A stretch of DNA of 64,000 nucleotides, from positions 4,200,001 to 4,264,000 of the forward strand of contig NZ_AP027080.1 of NCBI RefSeq assembly GCF_030295405.1. Reading direction: 5' to 3'. Below, one piece after another: positions 30,769-41,069 of this stretch. Source of the DNA: Mesoterricola silvestris. Its GTDB lineage: Bacteria > Acidobacteriota > Holophagae > Holophagales > Holophagaceae. Numbering within the stretch: the stretch's first letter is position 1; each line of letters begins with the position of its first letter. The notes below the pieces were generated by a model. That model saw only the letters and a program-made list of their open reading frames with translations, was not told the origin of the DNA and searched no databases. Made by a program: the position numbers and the translations under genes.

Positions 30769-33510
30769 ATGAGCGACAAGAACTTCGGCCAGTCCAGGGA
30801 ACTCCAGGCGATCTTCGCCATCGCGGCGCTCCTGGCCCGGGAGGACCTCTCCCTCACCCAGATCCTCCAGGTGGTGGCGGAGGCCCTGCCCAAGGGGTTC
30901 AAGTACGAGGAGGTGTGCCAGGCGCGCATCCACTTCTGGGGGGAGTGCTTCGAGACCAAGGGCTTCACGCCCAGTCCCTGGACGCTCCGGGCGCCCATCG
31001 TGGTGCGGGGGGAGACCCTGGGCGAGGTGGAGGTGGTCTACCTGGAGAACCGCTCCTCCCGGGCGCCGGGCAACCCCTTCCACCTGGACCAGAAGAAGCT
31101 CGTGGACCTCACGGCCCAGAAGCTGGGGCAGCTGGCGGAGGTGCGAATCGCCCAGCACAGCGGCGAGCTGGTGCCGGCCCCGGCGCCCCCGGCCCCCGCG
31201 CAGAAGCCGGAGTGGCGCTACATCCTGGACCTGCTCAAGGAGATCGATCCGGCCCTGCATCACCGGCTGATCCGGCGGCTCATGAACCATGCCACCAAGG
31301 TGGGCGTGCCCGGCGTGCAGAAGCTCATCGCGGTGTTCGACCCGGCCATCTACGCCACGGGGGAGGCTTCCTCCCACGGCTCCAACGCCCCGCTGCCCAA
31401 GCGGGACATGGCCACCATGGTCAAGACCTTCCAGGAGATCGAGGACATCGCATCCATCGTGTTCGAGGACGAGGACCTCACGGCCCTCCTCAAGCAGTGG
31501 ATGCGCCAGGACAAGCTGGGCTTCCTGGCCATCGCCACGGAGAAGCGGGACATCCCCCTGGTGGAGATCACCGAGATCGTGGACCGCTTCTGCCGCGAGA
31601 CCAACGAGGAGATCCCCGCCCTGGCCAGCCAGGACGACCAGAACGTGCGGGTGGCCCTCATCCGGCGCTTCCTCACGGAGAACCTCAAGTTCATCGGCAT
31701 CGCCAAGCGCCACCTCACCGTCTACGACTTCGGCAAGATCCTCAACCACGTGGTGGGCCCCGCCCAGGGCAACGGCAAGCTGGGCGGCAAGGCCGCGGGC
31801 CTCATCCTGGGGGCGCGCATCCTCAAGCGCAAGGCCGGGGGCAACGCCCTGGTGGATTCCGTGAAGACGCCCAAGACCTGGTACATCACCTCGGACGGCA
31901 TCTACAACTTCCTGCGCCACAACAGCCTCGAGGACCTGTGGAGCCTCAAGTTCAGCCCGGTGGAGGAGGTGCGCCAGACCTTCCCCTACCTGGAGCAGGC
32001 CTTCAAGAACTCCTTCTTCTCGCCCGAAATGTACCAGCAGATCCAGTTCGCCATGGACGACCTGGGGGAGGGGCCGCTCATCGTGCGCTCCTCCAGCCTG
32101 CTGGAGGACAGCGAGGGCATGGCCTTCTCCGGGAAGTACCGCAGCCTCTTCCTGGCCAACGTCGGCAGCCGCGAGGACCGGCTGGAGGCCCTCATGGACG
32201 CGGTGTGCGAGGTGTACGCCTCGGTCTTCGGGCCCGACCCCATCCAGTACCGGGCCGAGCGCGGCCTCCTGGATTTCGTGGAGGAGATGGGCATCATCAT
32301 CCAGAAGGTGGTGGGGCGCCGCGTGGGCAAGTACTTCTTCCCGGCCTTCGCGGGGGTGGCCTTCAGCCACAACGAGTACCGCTGGAGCCCGCGCCTCCGG
32401 CGCGAGGACGGCATCGTGCGCATGGTGGCGGGGCTGGGCACCCGGGCCGTGGACCGCCTGGGCAGCGACTTCCCCTTCATGCTGAGCCCCGGCCAGCCCA
32501 AGATCCGCGTGAACGTCACCCCCGAGCAGGTGACCCACTACGCCCAGAGCCACATGGACGTCATCAACCTGGAGACGGGCCGCTTCGAGACGCTGGCCGT
32601 GGAGGACATCCTGAAGGAGGCCGGCGACGACTACCCGCTCCTGGAGCAGATCGTGTCGGTGCTGGAGGACGGCTTCCTGAAGAAGCCCATGAAGGGCATG
32701 GTCAGCGCCGACAAGGACGACCTGGTGGTGACCTTCTCGGGCCTGGTGGAGCGCACGGACTTCGTGCCCCAGATCCGCGCCATCCTGGCCATCCTCCAGG
32801 AGGCCCTGGGCACCGCCGTGGACATGGAGTTCGCCCACGACGGCGACAACCTCTACCTCCTGCAGTGCCGCCCCCAGAGCCGCATGGAGGAGGAGGGCCT
32901 CATGCAGATGCCCACCAAGGTGGCCTTCGACCACAAGATCTTCTCCGCCTCCAAGTTCATCACCAACGGATACGTCCCCGGCATCCGGTACATCGTCTAC
33001 GTGGACCCCGAGGAGTACCGCAAGATCCCCGACCTGGCGGACCTGGTTTCCATCGCGGACGCCGTCAACCGCCTCAACGGCATCCTGCCCCGCCGGAAGT
33101 TCATCCTCATGGGCCCCGGGCGCTGGGGCAGCCGCGGCGACGTGACCCTGGGGGTGGGCATCACCTATTCGGGCATCAACAACACCTCCCTGCTGGTGGA
33201 GATCGCCCGCAAGAAGGGCAACTACGTCCCCGACCTCTCCTTCGGCACCCATTTCTTCCAGGACCTGGTGGAGGCCAAGATCCACTACCTCGCCCTCTAC
33301 CCCGACGACGAGGGCAACCTCTTCAACGAGGAGTTCCTCACCAACAGCCCCAGCGTCCTCACCCAGCTCCTGCCCGAGCACACGCGCCTGGAGAAGGCGG
33401 TGCGGGTGATCGACGTGGAGCAGGTCTTCCCGGGCTGCCACCTGGAGGTGGTGATGGACGGCAACACGGACCGGGCCCTGGGCTACATCCGGGGGGCCCA
33501 CGAACACTGA
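30769..33510 (+). CDS. PEP/pyruvate-binding (PPDK N-terminal) domain protein without phosphohistidine domain
   Basis: 913 residues. The N-terminal 140 residues look GAF-like, followed by a helical region. The PEP-synthase/PPDK ATP-grasp domain spans about 335-702: K341 in LGGKAAGL, R440 in VRSSSLLEDSEGMAFSGKY, and the end LLQCRP at about 697-702. The phosphohistidine swivel domain (GGxxSHxA) and the PEP TIM barrel of true PEP synthase are absent. In their place is a 210-residue module with GPGRWGSRGDVTLGVGITYSGINN. It may phosphorylate another partner or act as a regulator; it is not expected to make PEP alone. Confidence 0.8.
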   Translation: MSDKNFGQSRELQAIFAIAALLAREDLSLTQILQVVAEALPKGFKYEEVCQARIHFWGECFETKGFTPSPWTLRAPIVVRGETLGEVEVVYLENRSSRAPGNPFHLDQKKLVDLTAQKLGQLAEVRIAQHSGELVPAPAPPAPAQKPEWRYILDLLKEIDPALHHRLIRRLMNHATKVGVPGVQKLIAVFDPAIYATGEASSHGSNAPLPKRDMATMVKTFQEIEDIASIVFEDEDLTALLKQWMRQDKLGFLAIATEKRDIPLVEITEIVDRFCRETNEEIPALASQDDQNVRVALIRRFLTENLKFIGIAKRHLTVYDFGKILNHVVGPAQGNGKLGGKAAGLILGARILKRKAGGNALVDSVKTPKTWYITSDGIYNFLRHNSLEDLWSLKFSPVEEVRQTFPYLEQAFKNSFFSPEMYQQIQFAMDDLGEGPLIVRSSSLLEDSEGMAFSGKYRSLFLANVGSREDRLEALMDAVCEVYASVFGPDPIQYRAERGLLDFVEEMGIIIQKVVGRRVGKYFFPAFAGVAFSHNEYRWSPRLRREDGIVRMVAGLGTRAVDRLGSDFPFMLSPGQPKIRVNVTPEQVTHYAQSHMDVINLETGRFETLAVEDILKEAGDDYPLLEQIVSVLEDGFLKKPMKGMVSADKDDLVVTFSGLVERTDFVPQIRAILAILQEALGTAVDMEFAHDGDNLYLLQCRPQSRMEEEGLMQMPTKVAFDHKIFSASKFITNGYVPGIRYIVYVDPEEYRKIPDLADLVSIADAVNRLNGILPRRKFILMGPGRWGSRGDVTLGVGITYSGINNTSLLVEIARKKGNYVPDLSFGTHFFQDLVEAKIHYLALYPDDEGNLFNEEFLTNSPSVLTQLLPEHTRLEKAVRVIDVEQVFPGCHLEVVMDGNTDRALGYIRGAHEH

Positions 33511-33596
33511 CGGGCTGGCCATTCCGGCCGATCCGTGATATCGTCCCGATGTTTTGCGTCGACTCGACCGTCGACCATTCTTCCGGAGATACCCAC

Positions 33597-34967
33597 GTGC
33601 TCTACCGCGCTCACCTCTTGAGCCCAGATGGCTCTGCGCGCCTGAAGGAATTCGCAGACGGGGGCCTCCTCGTGGACGAGGCCGGGCGGATCGTCGATGC
33701 GGGGGCCTTCGAGGCCCTGGAGGCGGCCCACCCGGGCGCCGAGGTGATGGACCTGCGTCCCCACTGGATCCTGCCCGGGCTCATCGACCTGCATTCCCAC
33801 CTTCCCCAGTTCGAGTGCGTGGCCCTGGACGGGCTGGAGCTGATGCCCTGGCTGGAGACCCACATCTTCCCCGCGGAGGCCCGGTTCCGGGATTCCGAAG
33901 TGGCGGCCCGGGCGGCCCGGGATTATTTCCGCAGCCAGCTGGCCCTGGGCACCACCACGTCGGTGGCCTACCTCACGGTGCACCCGGAGGCCGCGGACCG
34001 CGCCTTCCGGGAGGCCGAACGCTGCGGGATCCGGGCGGTGCTGGGCAAGGTGATGATGGACATGCATGCCCCCGAAGCGCTCCTGGAGGACACCGGGGCT
34101 TCCCTGCGCCAGAGCGAGGAGCTGTGCGAAACCTGGCACGGGCGCGACGGCGGGCGCCTGCGCTACGCCTTCACGCCCCGCTTCGCGCCGGTGTGCTCCG
34201 GGGAGCTCATGGCGGGGCTGGCCCGGGCCGCCCAGCGCCACGGCGCCTACATCCAGACCCACATCAGCGAGAGCGTGGGCGAGATCGAGCGGGTGCGGGA
34301 GCTGTTCCCGGAGGCCGCGGACTACACCGCCGTCTACGCCGCCGCGGGCATGCTGGGGCCCCGGACCCTCCTGGGCCACGGCATCCACCTCTCCCGCTCC
34401 GAGCGGGAGGTCATCCGGGAATCCGGCGCCACCATCGTCCACTGCCCCCGCTCCAACGAATTCATCAAGAGCGGCATCATGCCCCTGCGCCGCTGGCTTT
34501 CCGAGGGGCTCTCGGTGGGCCTGGCCACGGACGTGGGGGGCGGGCCGAAGCTGGACATGTGGGGCGAGATGGCCGCGGCCTGCAATGCCTCCAAGACCCG
34601 CTGGGCCCTGCAGCGCCTCCAGGGGCTTCGCCTGGACGGCGTCGAGGGGCTGGACGGCGAACTGCGCACCCGCATCGCTTTGGCCCTGGACCTGGACCAG
34701 GACGATCCCGTCACGCCCGTGGAGGCCTTCCACCTGGCCACCCTCCACGGCGCCCGCGCCCTGGGCCTGGAGGCCGAAACCGGCAGCCTGGACCCCGGCA
34801 AGGACGCGGACTTCATCGTCGTGGACCCCCGGCGCGTGGACCCCGCCGCCTCCCGCGCCGTGGAACCCGCGGAGGAGATGCTCTCCCGGCTCCTGTACCG
34901 GTCCGACCCCGCCATGATCCGCGCCACCTACGTGCGGGGCCGCCGATGCCACGCCCTGGGAGCCTGA
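33597..34967 (+). CDS. guaD: guanine deaminase
   Basis: 456 residues; amidohydrolase turning guanine to xanthine. Metal and catalytic residues visible: H66-x-H68 (LIDLHSHLPQ), H222 (THISES), H261 (LGHGIH) and D312 (ATDVGGG). PQFECVALDGLELMPWLETHIFPAEARF and the NEFIKSGIMPLRRW and GGPKLDMWGEM segments are typical of bacterial GuaD. I chose the GTG at 33597 because GGAG lies 8 nt before it; an in-frame ATG at 33549 has no ribosome site. It overlaps the glycosylase gene by 22 nt. Confidence 0.9.
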   Translation: MLYRAHLLSPDGSARLKEFADGGLLVDEAGRIVDAGAFEALEAAHPGAEVMDLRPHWILPGLIDLHSHLPQFECVALDGLELMPWLETHIFPAEARFRDSEVAARAARDYFRSQLALGTTTSVAYLTVHPEAADRAFREAERCGIRAVLGKVMMDMHAPEALLEDTGASLRQSEELCETWHGRDGGRLRYAFTPRFAPVCSGELMAGLARAAQRHGAYIQTHISESVGEIERVRELFPEAADYTAVYAAAGMLGPRTLLGHGIHLSRSEREVIRESGATIVHCPRSNEFIKSGIMPLRRWLSEGLSVGLATDVGGGPKLDMWGEMAAACNASKTRWALQRLQGLRLDGVEGLDGELRTRIALALDLDQDDPVTPVEAFHLATLHGARALGLEAETGSLDPGKDADFIVVDPRRVDPAASRAVEPAEEMLSRLLYRSDPAMIRATYVRGRRCHALGA

Positions 34968-35545
34968 TCCCCGCCGCCTTCTACCTGCGCCCGGTGGACG
35001 TGGTGGCCCGGGACCTGCTCGGCAGGCACCTGTGCCTGGGGCCGGTGACGCTGCGCATCACGGAGGTGGAGGCCTACGGCGGCCCCCAGGACTCCGCCAG
35101 CCACGCCCGCTCCGGGCGCACCCCCCGCAACGCCCCCATGTGGGAGGCCGGGGGCTGCGCCTACGTCTACTTCTGCTACGGCATGCACCACATGCTCAAT
35201 GTCGTCACCGGCCCCCCGGACCGGGCCGAAGCCGTGCTCATCCGCAGCTGCGAACCCGTGACGGGCCTGGACCTGGTCCTGGAGCGCCGGCGCCACGTGC
35301 AGGGCCCCGCCCTCCTCACGGGACCCGGCAAGGTGGCCCAGGCGCTTGGGGTGGATCTGGCCTTCACCGGCACGCGCTTCCACGAACCCGGCGGCCTGGA
35401 GTTGCGGGCGGGATCCCCGGCCGCCGCCATCCTCGCCGGCCCCCGGGTGGGCGTGGATTTCGCGTCGCCCGCGGACCGGGACCGGCCCTGGCGCTTCGCG
35501 GAGGCGGGCACCCCCTGGGTGAGCCGGCCCAGAAACCTGCGTTAA
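34946..35545 (+). CDS. 3-methyladenine DNA glycosylase (AAG/Mpg family)
   Basis: 199 residues. Matches the alkyladenine glycosylase fold: ARDLLGRHL near the N-terminus, the catalytic Glu region ITEVEAYGGPQDSASHARSGRTPRN, VYFCYGMHHMLNVV, RRHVQGPALLTGPGKVAQALG and the final RPRNLR. It excises alkylated purines in base-excision repair, complementing ogt elsewhere in the window. The start lies inside the end of guaD (22-nt overlap), so the two are cotranscribed; both handle damaged or surplus purines, though coupling may be coincidental. Confidence 0.92.
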   Translation: MPRPGSLIPAAFYLRPVDVVARDLLGRHLCLGPVTLRITEVEAYGGPQDSASHARSGRTPRNAPMWEAGGCAYVYFCYGMHHMLNVVTGPPDRAEAVLIRSCEPVTGLDLVLERRRHVQGPALLTGPGKVAQALGVDLAFTGTRFHEPGGLELRAGSPAAAILAGPRVGVDFASPADRDRPWRFAEAGTPWVSRPRNLR

Positions 35546-35614
35546 ATTCCCACCAGCCCCTTGAATTACTAATGCTTTCGGTGTTTCCTGGACTCTTGCC
35601 ATGTTGGAGTTTCC

Positions 35615-36703
35615 ATGACGAGGCCGGTGTTCAAGAAACGCTTCCCCTGGGGCTGGCTGCTCCTGGGCTGCCTGGCGGTGGCGGTGGTCTTCGGCATCGC
35701 CGCGGCCCGCAACGCGCCGCTGAAGCTGGCGGTGACCGTGCCCACGGTGTATGCGGCGGGTGAGCGGAATCCGGTGCTCACGGCCAGCGGCTACCTGGTG
35801 GCCCGGCACCGGGCCACCCTTTCGGCCAAGGTGCCCGGGCGGATCCAGTGGCTGGGCGTGGAGGAGGGGAGCCGCGTCACCAAGGGGCAGGTGATCGCCC
35901 GCCTGGAGGCGCCGGATCTGCAGGCCACCCGCGACCAGGTGGAGGCCCAGCTGGGCCAGGCCATCCTGGACCGGGACCGGGGCGAGGCCCTGGCCAAGGA
36001 CGGGGTGCTGGACCGGGCCTCCCTGGACAAGCTTCGCACCGCCTGCCTCACCCTCAAGGCCCAGCTGGCCTACCAGGACGCGCTGCTGGAGAACATGGTG
36101 CTGCGCGCGCCCTTCACGGGCACCGTCACCCAGAAGCTGTCGGAGGTGGGCGAGACCGTGAGCCCGGGCAGCGCCGGCGGCGCCAACGCCATCAACGCCG
36201 TGGCCGTGCTGGCGGACTTCGACAGCCTGGAGCTGGAGGTGGAAGTGAACGAGACCGGCCTGCCCCGCCTGCGCAAGGGCATGCCCGCGGAGATCCGCGT
36301 GGACGCCCTGGACGCCGAGCCCGGGGCCAAGCCCCTGCGGGGCACCCTCCGGGAGATCTACCCCTCCTCCAACCGCCAGAAGGCCACCGTCCTGGTGCGG
36401 GTCGCCCTGGTGGACAAGCACCCCATCCTCGTGCCCGACATGGGCGCCAAGATCACCTTCATGGGCGAGCCCTTCGCGGCCCAGACGATCTTCCTGGGCA
36501 GGGAGCAGATCGTGCGCCGGCAGGGCAAGCCCTTCGTGTGGACCCTGCAAGCCGGCCGCGCCGCGCTGCGCCCCGTGGAACTGGGGGAGGAGAACCCCGT
36601 GGGCTTCATGGCCAAGGGCATCCCCGCCGATCTCCAGCTCCTGGTGGTGCCCCAGGAAATCAAGCTGGAGGAGGGCAAGCGCGTGATTCCCCGGGAGCGC
36701 TGA
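35615..36703 (+). CDS. periplasmic adaptor (HlyD/MacA family) of ABC efflux system
   Basis: 362 residues. One N-terminal membrane helix (about 13-32), a lipoyl/barrel-sandwich domain (GYLVARHRATLSAKVPGRIQWLGVEEGSRVTKGQVIARLEAPDLQA), a short helical hairpin (DQVEAQLGQAILDRDRGEALAKDGVLDRASLDKL), then VLRAPFTGTVTQKLSEVGETV and beta-barrel segments. It is the adaptor joining inner-membrane permeases to an outer-membrane channel. GGAG precedes the ATG. The ATPase gene starts 1 nt after its stop and two permease genes follow; no TolC-like gene is in the window. Confidence 0.88.
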   Translation: MTRPVFKKRFPWGWLLLGCLAVAVVFGIAAARNAPLKLAVTVPTVYAAGERNPVLTASGYLVARHRATLSAKVPGRIQWLGVEEGSRVTKGQVIARLEAPDLQATRDQVEAQLGQAILDRDRGEALAKDGVLDRASLDKLRTACLTLKAQLAYQDALLENMVLRAPFTGTVTQKLSEVGETVSPGSAGGANAINAVAVLADFDSLELEVEVNETGLPRLRKGMPAEIRVDALDAEPGAKPLRGTLREIYPSSNRQKATVLVRVALVDKHPILVPDMGAKITFMGEPFAAQTIFLGREQIVRRQGKPFVWTLQAGRAALRPVELGEENPVGFMAKGIPADLQLLVVPQEIKLEEGKRVIPRER

Positions 36704-36704
36704 A

Positions 36705-37427
36705 ATGGACGACGTGACCGTCAGGCTCCGGGGCCTGGCCAAGAGCTACTGGCGGGGGCCCCTCGAGATCCCCGTCCTCACGGGCATCGACCTGGAGATC
36801 CCCCGGGGGGGCTACTACGCCCTCATGGGGCCCAGCGGCTCGGGCAAGACCACGCTCCTCAACCTCATCGCCGGCATCGACCGGCCTTCGGGCGGGGAGC
36901 TGGAGGTGTGCGGCCACGCCCTCAACGGGCTGAACGACGACGACCTGGCCGGGTGGCGCAGCCGGAACGTGGGCTTCATCTTCCAGAACTACAACCTGGT
37001 GCCGGTGCTCAACGCCTACGAGAACGTGGAGCTGCCCCTGCTCCTCCAGGACCTGGGGCGGGCGGAGCGCCGCGAACGGGTGCTGCGCGCCCTGTCCCTG
37101 GTCAACCTCTCGGACCGCATGCACAACTACCCCCGCCAGCTCTCCGGGGGCCAGGAGCAGCGCGTGGCCATCGCCCGGGCCATCGTCCACGACCCCGAGC
37201 TCATCGTGGCCGACGAGCCCACCGGGGCCCTGGACGCGAAGAACGCCGAGGAGGCCCTCATCCTCCTGGAGCACCTGAACCAGGAACTGGGCAAAACCAT
37301 CGTGCTGGTCACCCACGACCCCAAGGCCGCCAGCCACGCGCGCTTCCAGATCCACCTGGAGAAGGGCGTGCTGGACCGCACCGTGGAAGTGCATGACCGG
37401 CCCACCCTGCCCCGCCTCCTGCCTTGA
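36705..37427 (+). CDS. ABC transporter ATP-binding protein (MacB/LolD type)
   Basis: 240 residues. Walker A GPSGSGKT (42-49), Q-loop [22 protein letters not shown], signature [15 protein letters not shown], Walker [13 protein letters not shown], switch VTHDP. This is the MacB/LolD/FtsE-like group that works with FtsX-domain permeases, in line with the two that follow. The stop overlaps the TTG start of the first permease (TTGA). Confidence 0.92.
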   Translation: MDDVTVRLRGLAKSYWRGPLEIPVLTGIDLEIPRGGYYALMGPSGSGKTTLLNLIAGIDRPSGGELEVCGHALNGLNDDDLAGWRSRNVGFIFQNYNLVPVLNAYENVELPLLLQDLGRAERRERVLRALSLVNLSDRMHNYPRQLSGGQEQRVAIARAIVHDPELIVADEPTGALDAKNAEEALILLEHLNQELGKTIVLVTHDPKAASHARFQIHLEKGVLDRTVEVHDRPTLPRLLP

Positions 37428-38587
37428 AGTTCCTCACCCTGGTCCTGCGCTCCCTGTTCCGCTCCAAGCGGAGGACCTTCCTCACGGTGCTGAGCCTGTC
37501 GGTCTCGGTCTTCCTCATCGCGATCCTCCAGAGCCTCCTGGGCACCATGGATTCCCTCACCACCTCCACCGGCAGCGGCACGCGGCTGGTGGTGCAGGAC
37601 AAGGCCTCCTTCACCAACGTGATCCCCCAGGCCTACGCCAATTTCCTGCGCCAGCAGCCGGAGATCGAGCGCTTCACCGCCTTCCAGTGGTTCGGGGGCG
37701 AGTACAAGGACCCCCGGAACTTCTTCGCCAATTTCGCAGTGGACCCGGAATCCTACCTCGAGGTGTACCGGGAGGAGGCCAACCTCCCCGCCATCCCCCG
37801 GGACCAGGTGCGGGACTTCCTTCGGGACGGCAACGGGTGCATCGTGGGCCGGACCCTGGCCGACAAGTATGGCTGGAAGGTGGGCGACGTGGTGCCCCTG
37901 AAGAGCCCCATCTTCAACCTCACCCTGCGCCTCAACATCCGCATCATCTTCACGGGCCTGCGCAAGTCCGACGAGATGTTCCTGGCCTTCAACATCAAGC
38001 AGCTGCAGGAGGCCGTGCCCTGGATGAAGGGCCGCGTGGGCGCCTTCACCGTGCGCGCCCGGAACCCCGCCGACATCCCCAAGCTCTGCGAGCGCATCGA
38101 CCACCACTTCGCCAACAGCGCCCAGGAGACGCTCTCCATCACCGAGAACGCGTTCAACCTGAACATGATCAAGATGCTGGGGGACTACTCCACCATGGTG
38201 CACACCATTTCCGCCGCCGTGCTGGTGGCCATCCTCATCGTCACGGCCAACACCATGGCCATGGCCATCCGGGAGCGCACCACCCAGATATCGACCATGC
38301 GGGCCCTGGGCTTCCGCTCGGGGCAGATCCTCTCCCTGCTCATGGCCGAGGGCCTCCTGCTCTCGCTCCTGGGCAGCGGGCTGGGCATCGGCATGGCCAT
38401 GGCCGCGGCCTCGGCCGCGGCGAAGGTGGCCGGCCAGATACTGCCCTGGATGGCCGACTTCATCATCACCCCCGAGACCCTGCTGCTCTGCGTCCTGATC
38501 ACCCTGGCCCTGGGGCTGCTCTCCACGTTCATCCCGGCCTACCGCGCCAGCCGCAGGCCCATCACCGAAGGCTTGAGGGCCCTGTGA
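37424..38587 (+). CDS. ABC transporter permease (FtsX domain), first of pair
   Basis: 387 residues from a TTG start overlapping the ATPase stop. TM1 at about 20-42, a periplasmic MacB_PCD-like domain ([20 protein letters not shown]), and three C-terminal helices ([41 protein letters not shown]...). The coupling helix [15 protein letters not shown] is typical of MacB/FtsX permeases. The stop overlaps the GTG start of the second permease (GTGA), so adaptor, ATPase and both permeases form one tightly coupled unit. Confidence 0.9.
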   Translation: MKFLTLVLRSLFRSKRRTFLTVLSLSVSVFLIAILQSLLGTMDSLTTSTGSGTRLVVQDKASFTNVIPQAYANFLRQQPEIERFTAFQWFGGEYKDPRNFFANFAVDPESYLEVYREEANLPAIPRDQVRDFLRDGNGCIVGRTLADKYGWKVGDVVPLKSPIFNLTLRLNIRIIFTGLRKSDEMFLAFNIKQLQEAVPWMKGRVGAFTVRARNPADIPKLCERIDHHFANSAQETLSITENAFNLNMIKMLGDYSTMVHTISAAVLVAILIVTANTMAMAIRERTTQISTMRALGFRSGQILSLLMAEGLLLSLLGSGLGIGMAMAAASAAAKVAGQILPWMADFIITPETLLLCVLITLALGLLSTFIPAYRASRRPITEGLRAL

Positions 38588-39810
38588 TCTGGTGGTTCTT
38601 CGTCCCCCTCGCCCCGTACCTGCTGTGGCTGGTGTGGGCCGCGGCCTTCCATCCCCTGCCCCTGACCTACAACTGGCGCTCCATCTGGCAGCGCTGGGCG
38701 GGCACCCTCTCCACGGTGGGGGCCATCGCCATCGTCGTGATGGTCTTCGTGGTGGTCCTGTCCATGGCCCAGGGGGTCTCCCGGGCCTACGTGCGCAGCG
38801 GCCGCGAGGACCAGGTGGTCATCATGCGCCAGAACGCGCGGGTGGAGATGATGAGCTCCGTGAGCCTGGCCCAGGCCCGGCTCATCCTCACCCACCCCCT
38901 CATCGCCCGGGACGAGGTGGGGCCCCTGGCCACCGAGGACATCATCGTCAGCAAGCAGGTCGCCCTGGCCGACGGGTCCGGCGCCATGTCCGTGACGGTG
39001 CGGGGCACCACCCCCGCGGGGATCCGCATGCGCAGCCAGGTGCGGATGCTCCGGGGACGCTGGTTCAACACCGGGCTTTCCGAGGCCGTCGTCCCCCAGA
39101 AGATGCTCAACCGCTACACCGGCGTGGAGCTGGGCCGCACCTTCGACATGGCCGGGCGCGCCTGGAAGGTGGTGGGGGTCTTCGACGGGGACGGCAGCGT
39201 CTTCGATTCGGAGATCTGGACCGACGTGGGCGACCTGCGCCAGGCCTTCAAGCGGTACGGCAACGATTCCTCCATGGCGGTGCGCCTGCGCAGCGCCGCC
39301 GACGTGCCCGCCTTCATCCAGGACATGGAGAAGGACGTGCGCCTCAAGCTGGAGGCCAAGCCCGAACCCGCCTACTTCGCCGACCTGGGCGACGCGGGCC
39401 GGCCCATGCAGGTGCTGGGCCAGATCATCACCCTGATCCTCACGGTGGGCGCGGTCTTCGCGGCCATGAACACGATGTACGCCACCGTAGCCGGCCGCAC
39501 CCCCGAGATCGGCACCCTGCGGGCCCTGGGCTTCCGGCGCCGGGAGATCCTGGCCAGCTTCCAGTGGGAGGCCATCCTCCTCACGGCCCTGGGGGGCCTG
39601 GCGGGGGCCTTCCTGTCCCTGCTCTTCAACGGCATCCGCACCGGCACGGTGAACATGAACACCTGGTCCGACGTGAGCTACGCCTTCGCCGTGACCCCGG
39701 ACCTCATGGCCCAGGGGGTGGGCTTCAGCGTCCTCATGGGCGTGGCGGGGGGGTTCCTCCCCGCCTGGCGCGCCAGCCGCATTCCCGTAACGGAGGCTAT
39801 GAGAGCTTGA
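38584..39810 (+). CDS. ABC transporter permease (FtsX domain), second of pair
   Basis: 408 residues from a GTG start. It has one more N-terminal hydrophobic segment than its partner ([22 protein letters not shown]) before the standard TM1 ([24 protein letters not shown]), a periplasmic domain and three C-terminal helices; [26 protein letters not shown] is the coupling region. It is probably a heterodimer partner of the preceding permease. The transported compound is unknown; MacAB-type systems export macrolides, peptides or siderophores. Confidence 0.88.
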   Translation: MIWWFFVPLAPYLLWLVWAAAFHPLPLTYNWRSIWQRWAGTLSTVGAIAIVVMVFVVVLSMAQGVSRAYVRSGREDQVVIMRQNARVEMMSSVSLAQARLILTHPLIARDEVGPLATEDIIVSKQVALADGSGAMSVTVRGTTPAGIRMRSQVRMLRGRWFNTGLSEAVVPQKMLNRYTGVELGRTFDMAGRAWKVVGVFDGDGSVFDSEIWTDVGDLRQAFKRYGNDSSMAVRLRSAADVPAFIQDMEKDVRLKLEAKPEPAYFADLGDAGRPMQVLGQIITLILTVGAVFAAMNTMYATVAGRTPEIGTLRALGFRRREILASFQWEAILLTALGGLAGAFLSLLFNGIRTGTVNMNTWSDVSYAFAVTPDLMAQGVGFSVLMGVAGGFLPAWRASRIPVTEAMRA

Positions 39811-39850
39811 ACGATTTATAAATTTTTATTAAACTAATTTCGGCCGCGCG

Positions 39851-39878
39851 TTGACGACATCAGCTTGCGAGGTAAACT
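39851..39878 (+). promoter_or_regulatory. candidate promoter of the padR gene
   Basis: TTGACG (39851-39856), 16-bp spacer, TAAACT (39873-39878), 21 nt before the PadR-like start codon and in an AT-rich gap. TAAACT recurs at 39830-39835 (TAAACTAAT versus TAAACTGAT at 39873-39881), which could be a regulator-binding direct repeat overlapping the -10 box. Confidence 0.4.
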
Positions 39879-39899
39879 GATCACTAAACGGGAGGCGCT

Positions 39900-40226
39900 A
39901 TGGACCGTGAACTGCTAAAGGGGAGCACGCCGCTCCTTCTGCTGTCTCTTCTCACGGACGGCCCGATGTACGGCTACCAGATCATCGAGACGGTCAAGCA
40001 ACGGACCGATGGCAGCTACACCCTCAAGGAGGGTGCGCTCTACCCGGCCCTCCACAAGCTGGAGGCGGCGGAGTTCATCACCTCGTACTGGCAGACCCAG
40101 CCCAACGGCCGGGACCGCCGCTACTACGCCATCCAGCCCGCCGGCGCCTCCTTCCTGGCCGCCAAGAAGCAGGAGTGGGGGCAGTTCGTGGCCATGGTGG
40201 ACGGCTTCGTGGGGCCCCGGCCGTGA
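39900..40226 (+). CDS. PadR family transcriptional regulator
   Basis: 108 residues. PadR winged helix: LLKGSTPLLLLSLLTDGPMYGYQIIETVKQRTDGSYTLKEGALYPALHKLEAAEFITSYWQ and RDRRYYAIQPAGASFLAAKKQEW. Such one-domain PadR proteins are repressors released by hydrophobic compounds and often control efflux pumps, which fits the transporter set just upstream. GGGAGG precedes the ATG. The stop overlaps the GTG of the next gene. Confidence 0.92.
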   Translation: MDRELLKGSTPLLLLSLLTDGPMYGYQIIETVKQRTDGSYTLKEGALYPALHKLEAAEFITSYWQTQPNGRDRRYYAIQPAGASFLAAKKQEWGQFVAMVDGFVGPRP

Positions 40227-40969
40227 ACCTGGCGCTGGGCGCCTACCTCTCCGAAGTGGAGAGGGGACTGGGGGGGCTCACCTCCGGAAGGCGGCGCCTG
40301 ATCATCCGCGAACTGGAAGCGCATCTCCAGGACGAGGCCGAAGCCCGGGGGATCCGGACGGAATCCCAGATGGCCGAACTCCTGGCCGAGAAGGAACCGC
40401 CCCGGGAGCTGGCCTCCGAGCTGAGCAACGGCGAGGGCACGGACGCCACCCACCGCAGCGAAACCTCCCTGCTGGCCGGGGGCCTCCTGGGCCTGGCCAC
40501 GGGCGGCTACCTCTACCTCCAGGGCGGGTGGCCCTGGCACCTGAGCCTGGCCTTCTGCATGGCCCACGGCCTGGCGGTGGGCGCGGGCATCCTGCTGGTG
40601 CGCCGGCGCTGGCAGCGCCTGGGCACCCAGACCCGGATCCTCACCTCCCTCCTCTTCGGCACCCTCATGGCCATTCCCATGGGCTTCACCAGCCTGCGGG
40701 GCTTCAATTCCAGCCGCTTGCTGTACGGGGCCTTCACGGGCTACATGCTGGAGCGCCACTCGGAACCCCGGCCGGCCTGGCAGGCGATCCTGGAAACCCT
40801 GGGTTTCACCGTCCTGGACTACCTGGCCTACACCTTCGTCTTCACCCACCGGCACCCGTACAGCTGGCTGCTGGAACTGAGCTTCAATTTCACCCTGGCC
40901 CTGGCGGTGCTGCTCGCCCTCCAGCTCAAGCGGCTCCTTTCGGGGCGCTGGCTGCTGGCTCCCCAGTGA
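40223..40969 (+). CDS. HAAS-domain membrane protein paired with PadR
   Basis: 248 residues from a GTG start that overlaps the padR stop (GTGA). The N-terminus ([38 protein letters not shown]) matches the HAAS/DUF1700-type helical signalling domain often encoded with PadR. About five membrane helices follow (from residue 85). The pair PadR-HAAS is a recurring module, often next to ABC exporters; the membrane part may sense envelope or drug state, which remains inference. Confidence 0.78.
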   Translation: MNLALGAYLSEVERGLGGLTSGRRRLIIRELEAHLQDEAEARGIRTESQMAELLAEKEPPRELASELSNGEGTDATHRSETSLLAGGLLGLATGGYLYLQGGWPWHLSLAFCMAHGLAVGAGILLVRRRWQRLGTQTRILTSLLFGTLMAIPMGFTSLRGFNSSRLLYGAFTGYMLERHSEPRPAWQAILETLGFTVLDYLAYTFVFTHRHPYSWLLELSFNFTLALAVLLALQLKRLLSGRWLLAPQ

Positions 40970-41069
40970 TTTCGGCTTGAGTTCCAAGGGCATACGGGCT
41001 ACACTTTCTTCCTTGTGCGTGAACAAGCCGCGTGCCGTCATGGCATCCGGTCGGTTCCAGGAGGCCTCG

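Noticed and set aside
33549-33596. Earlier in-frame ATG for guanine deaminase
   Set aside because: No ribosome site upstream, while GTG at 33597 has GGAG at 8 nt and gives the family-typical N-terminus.
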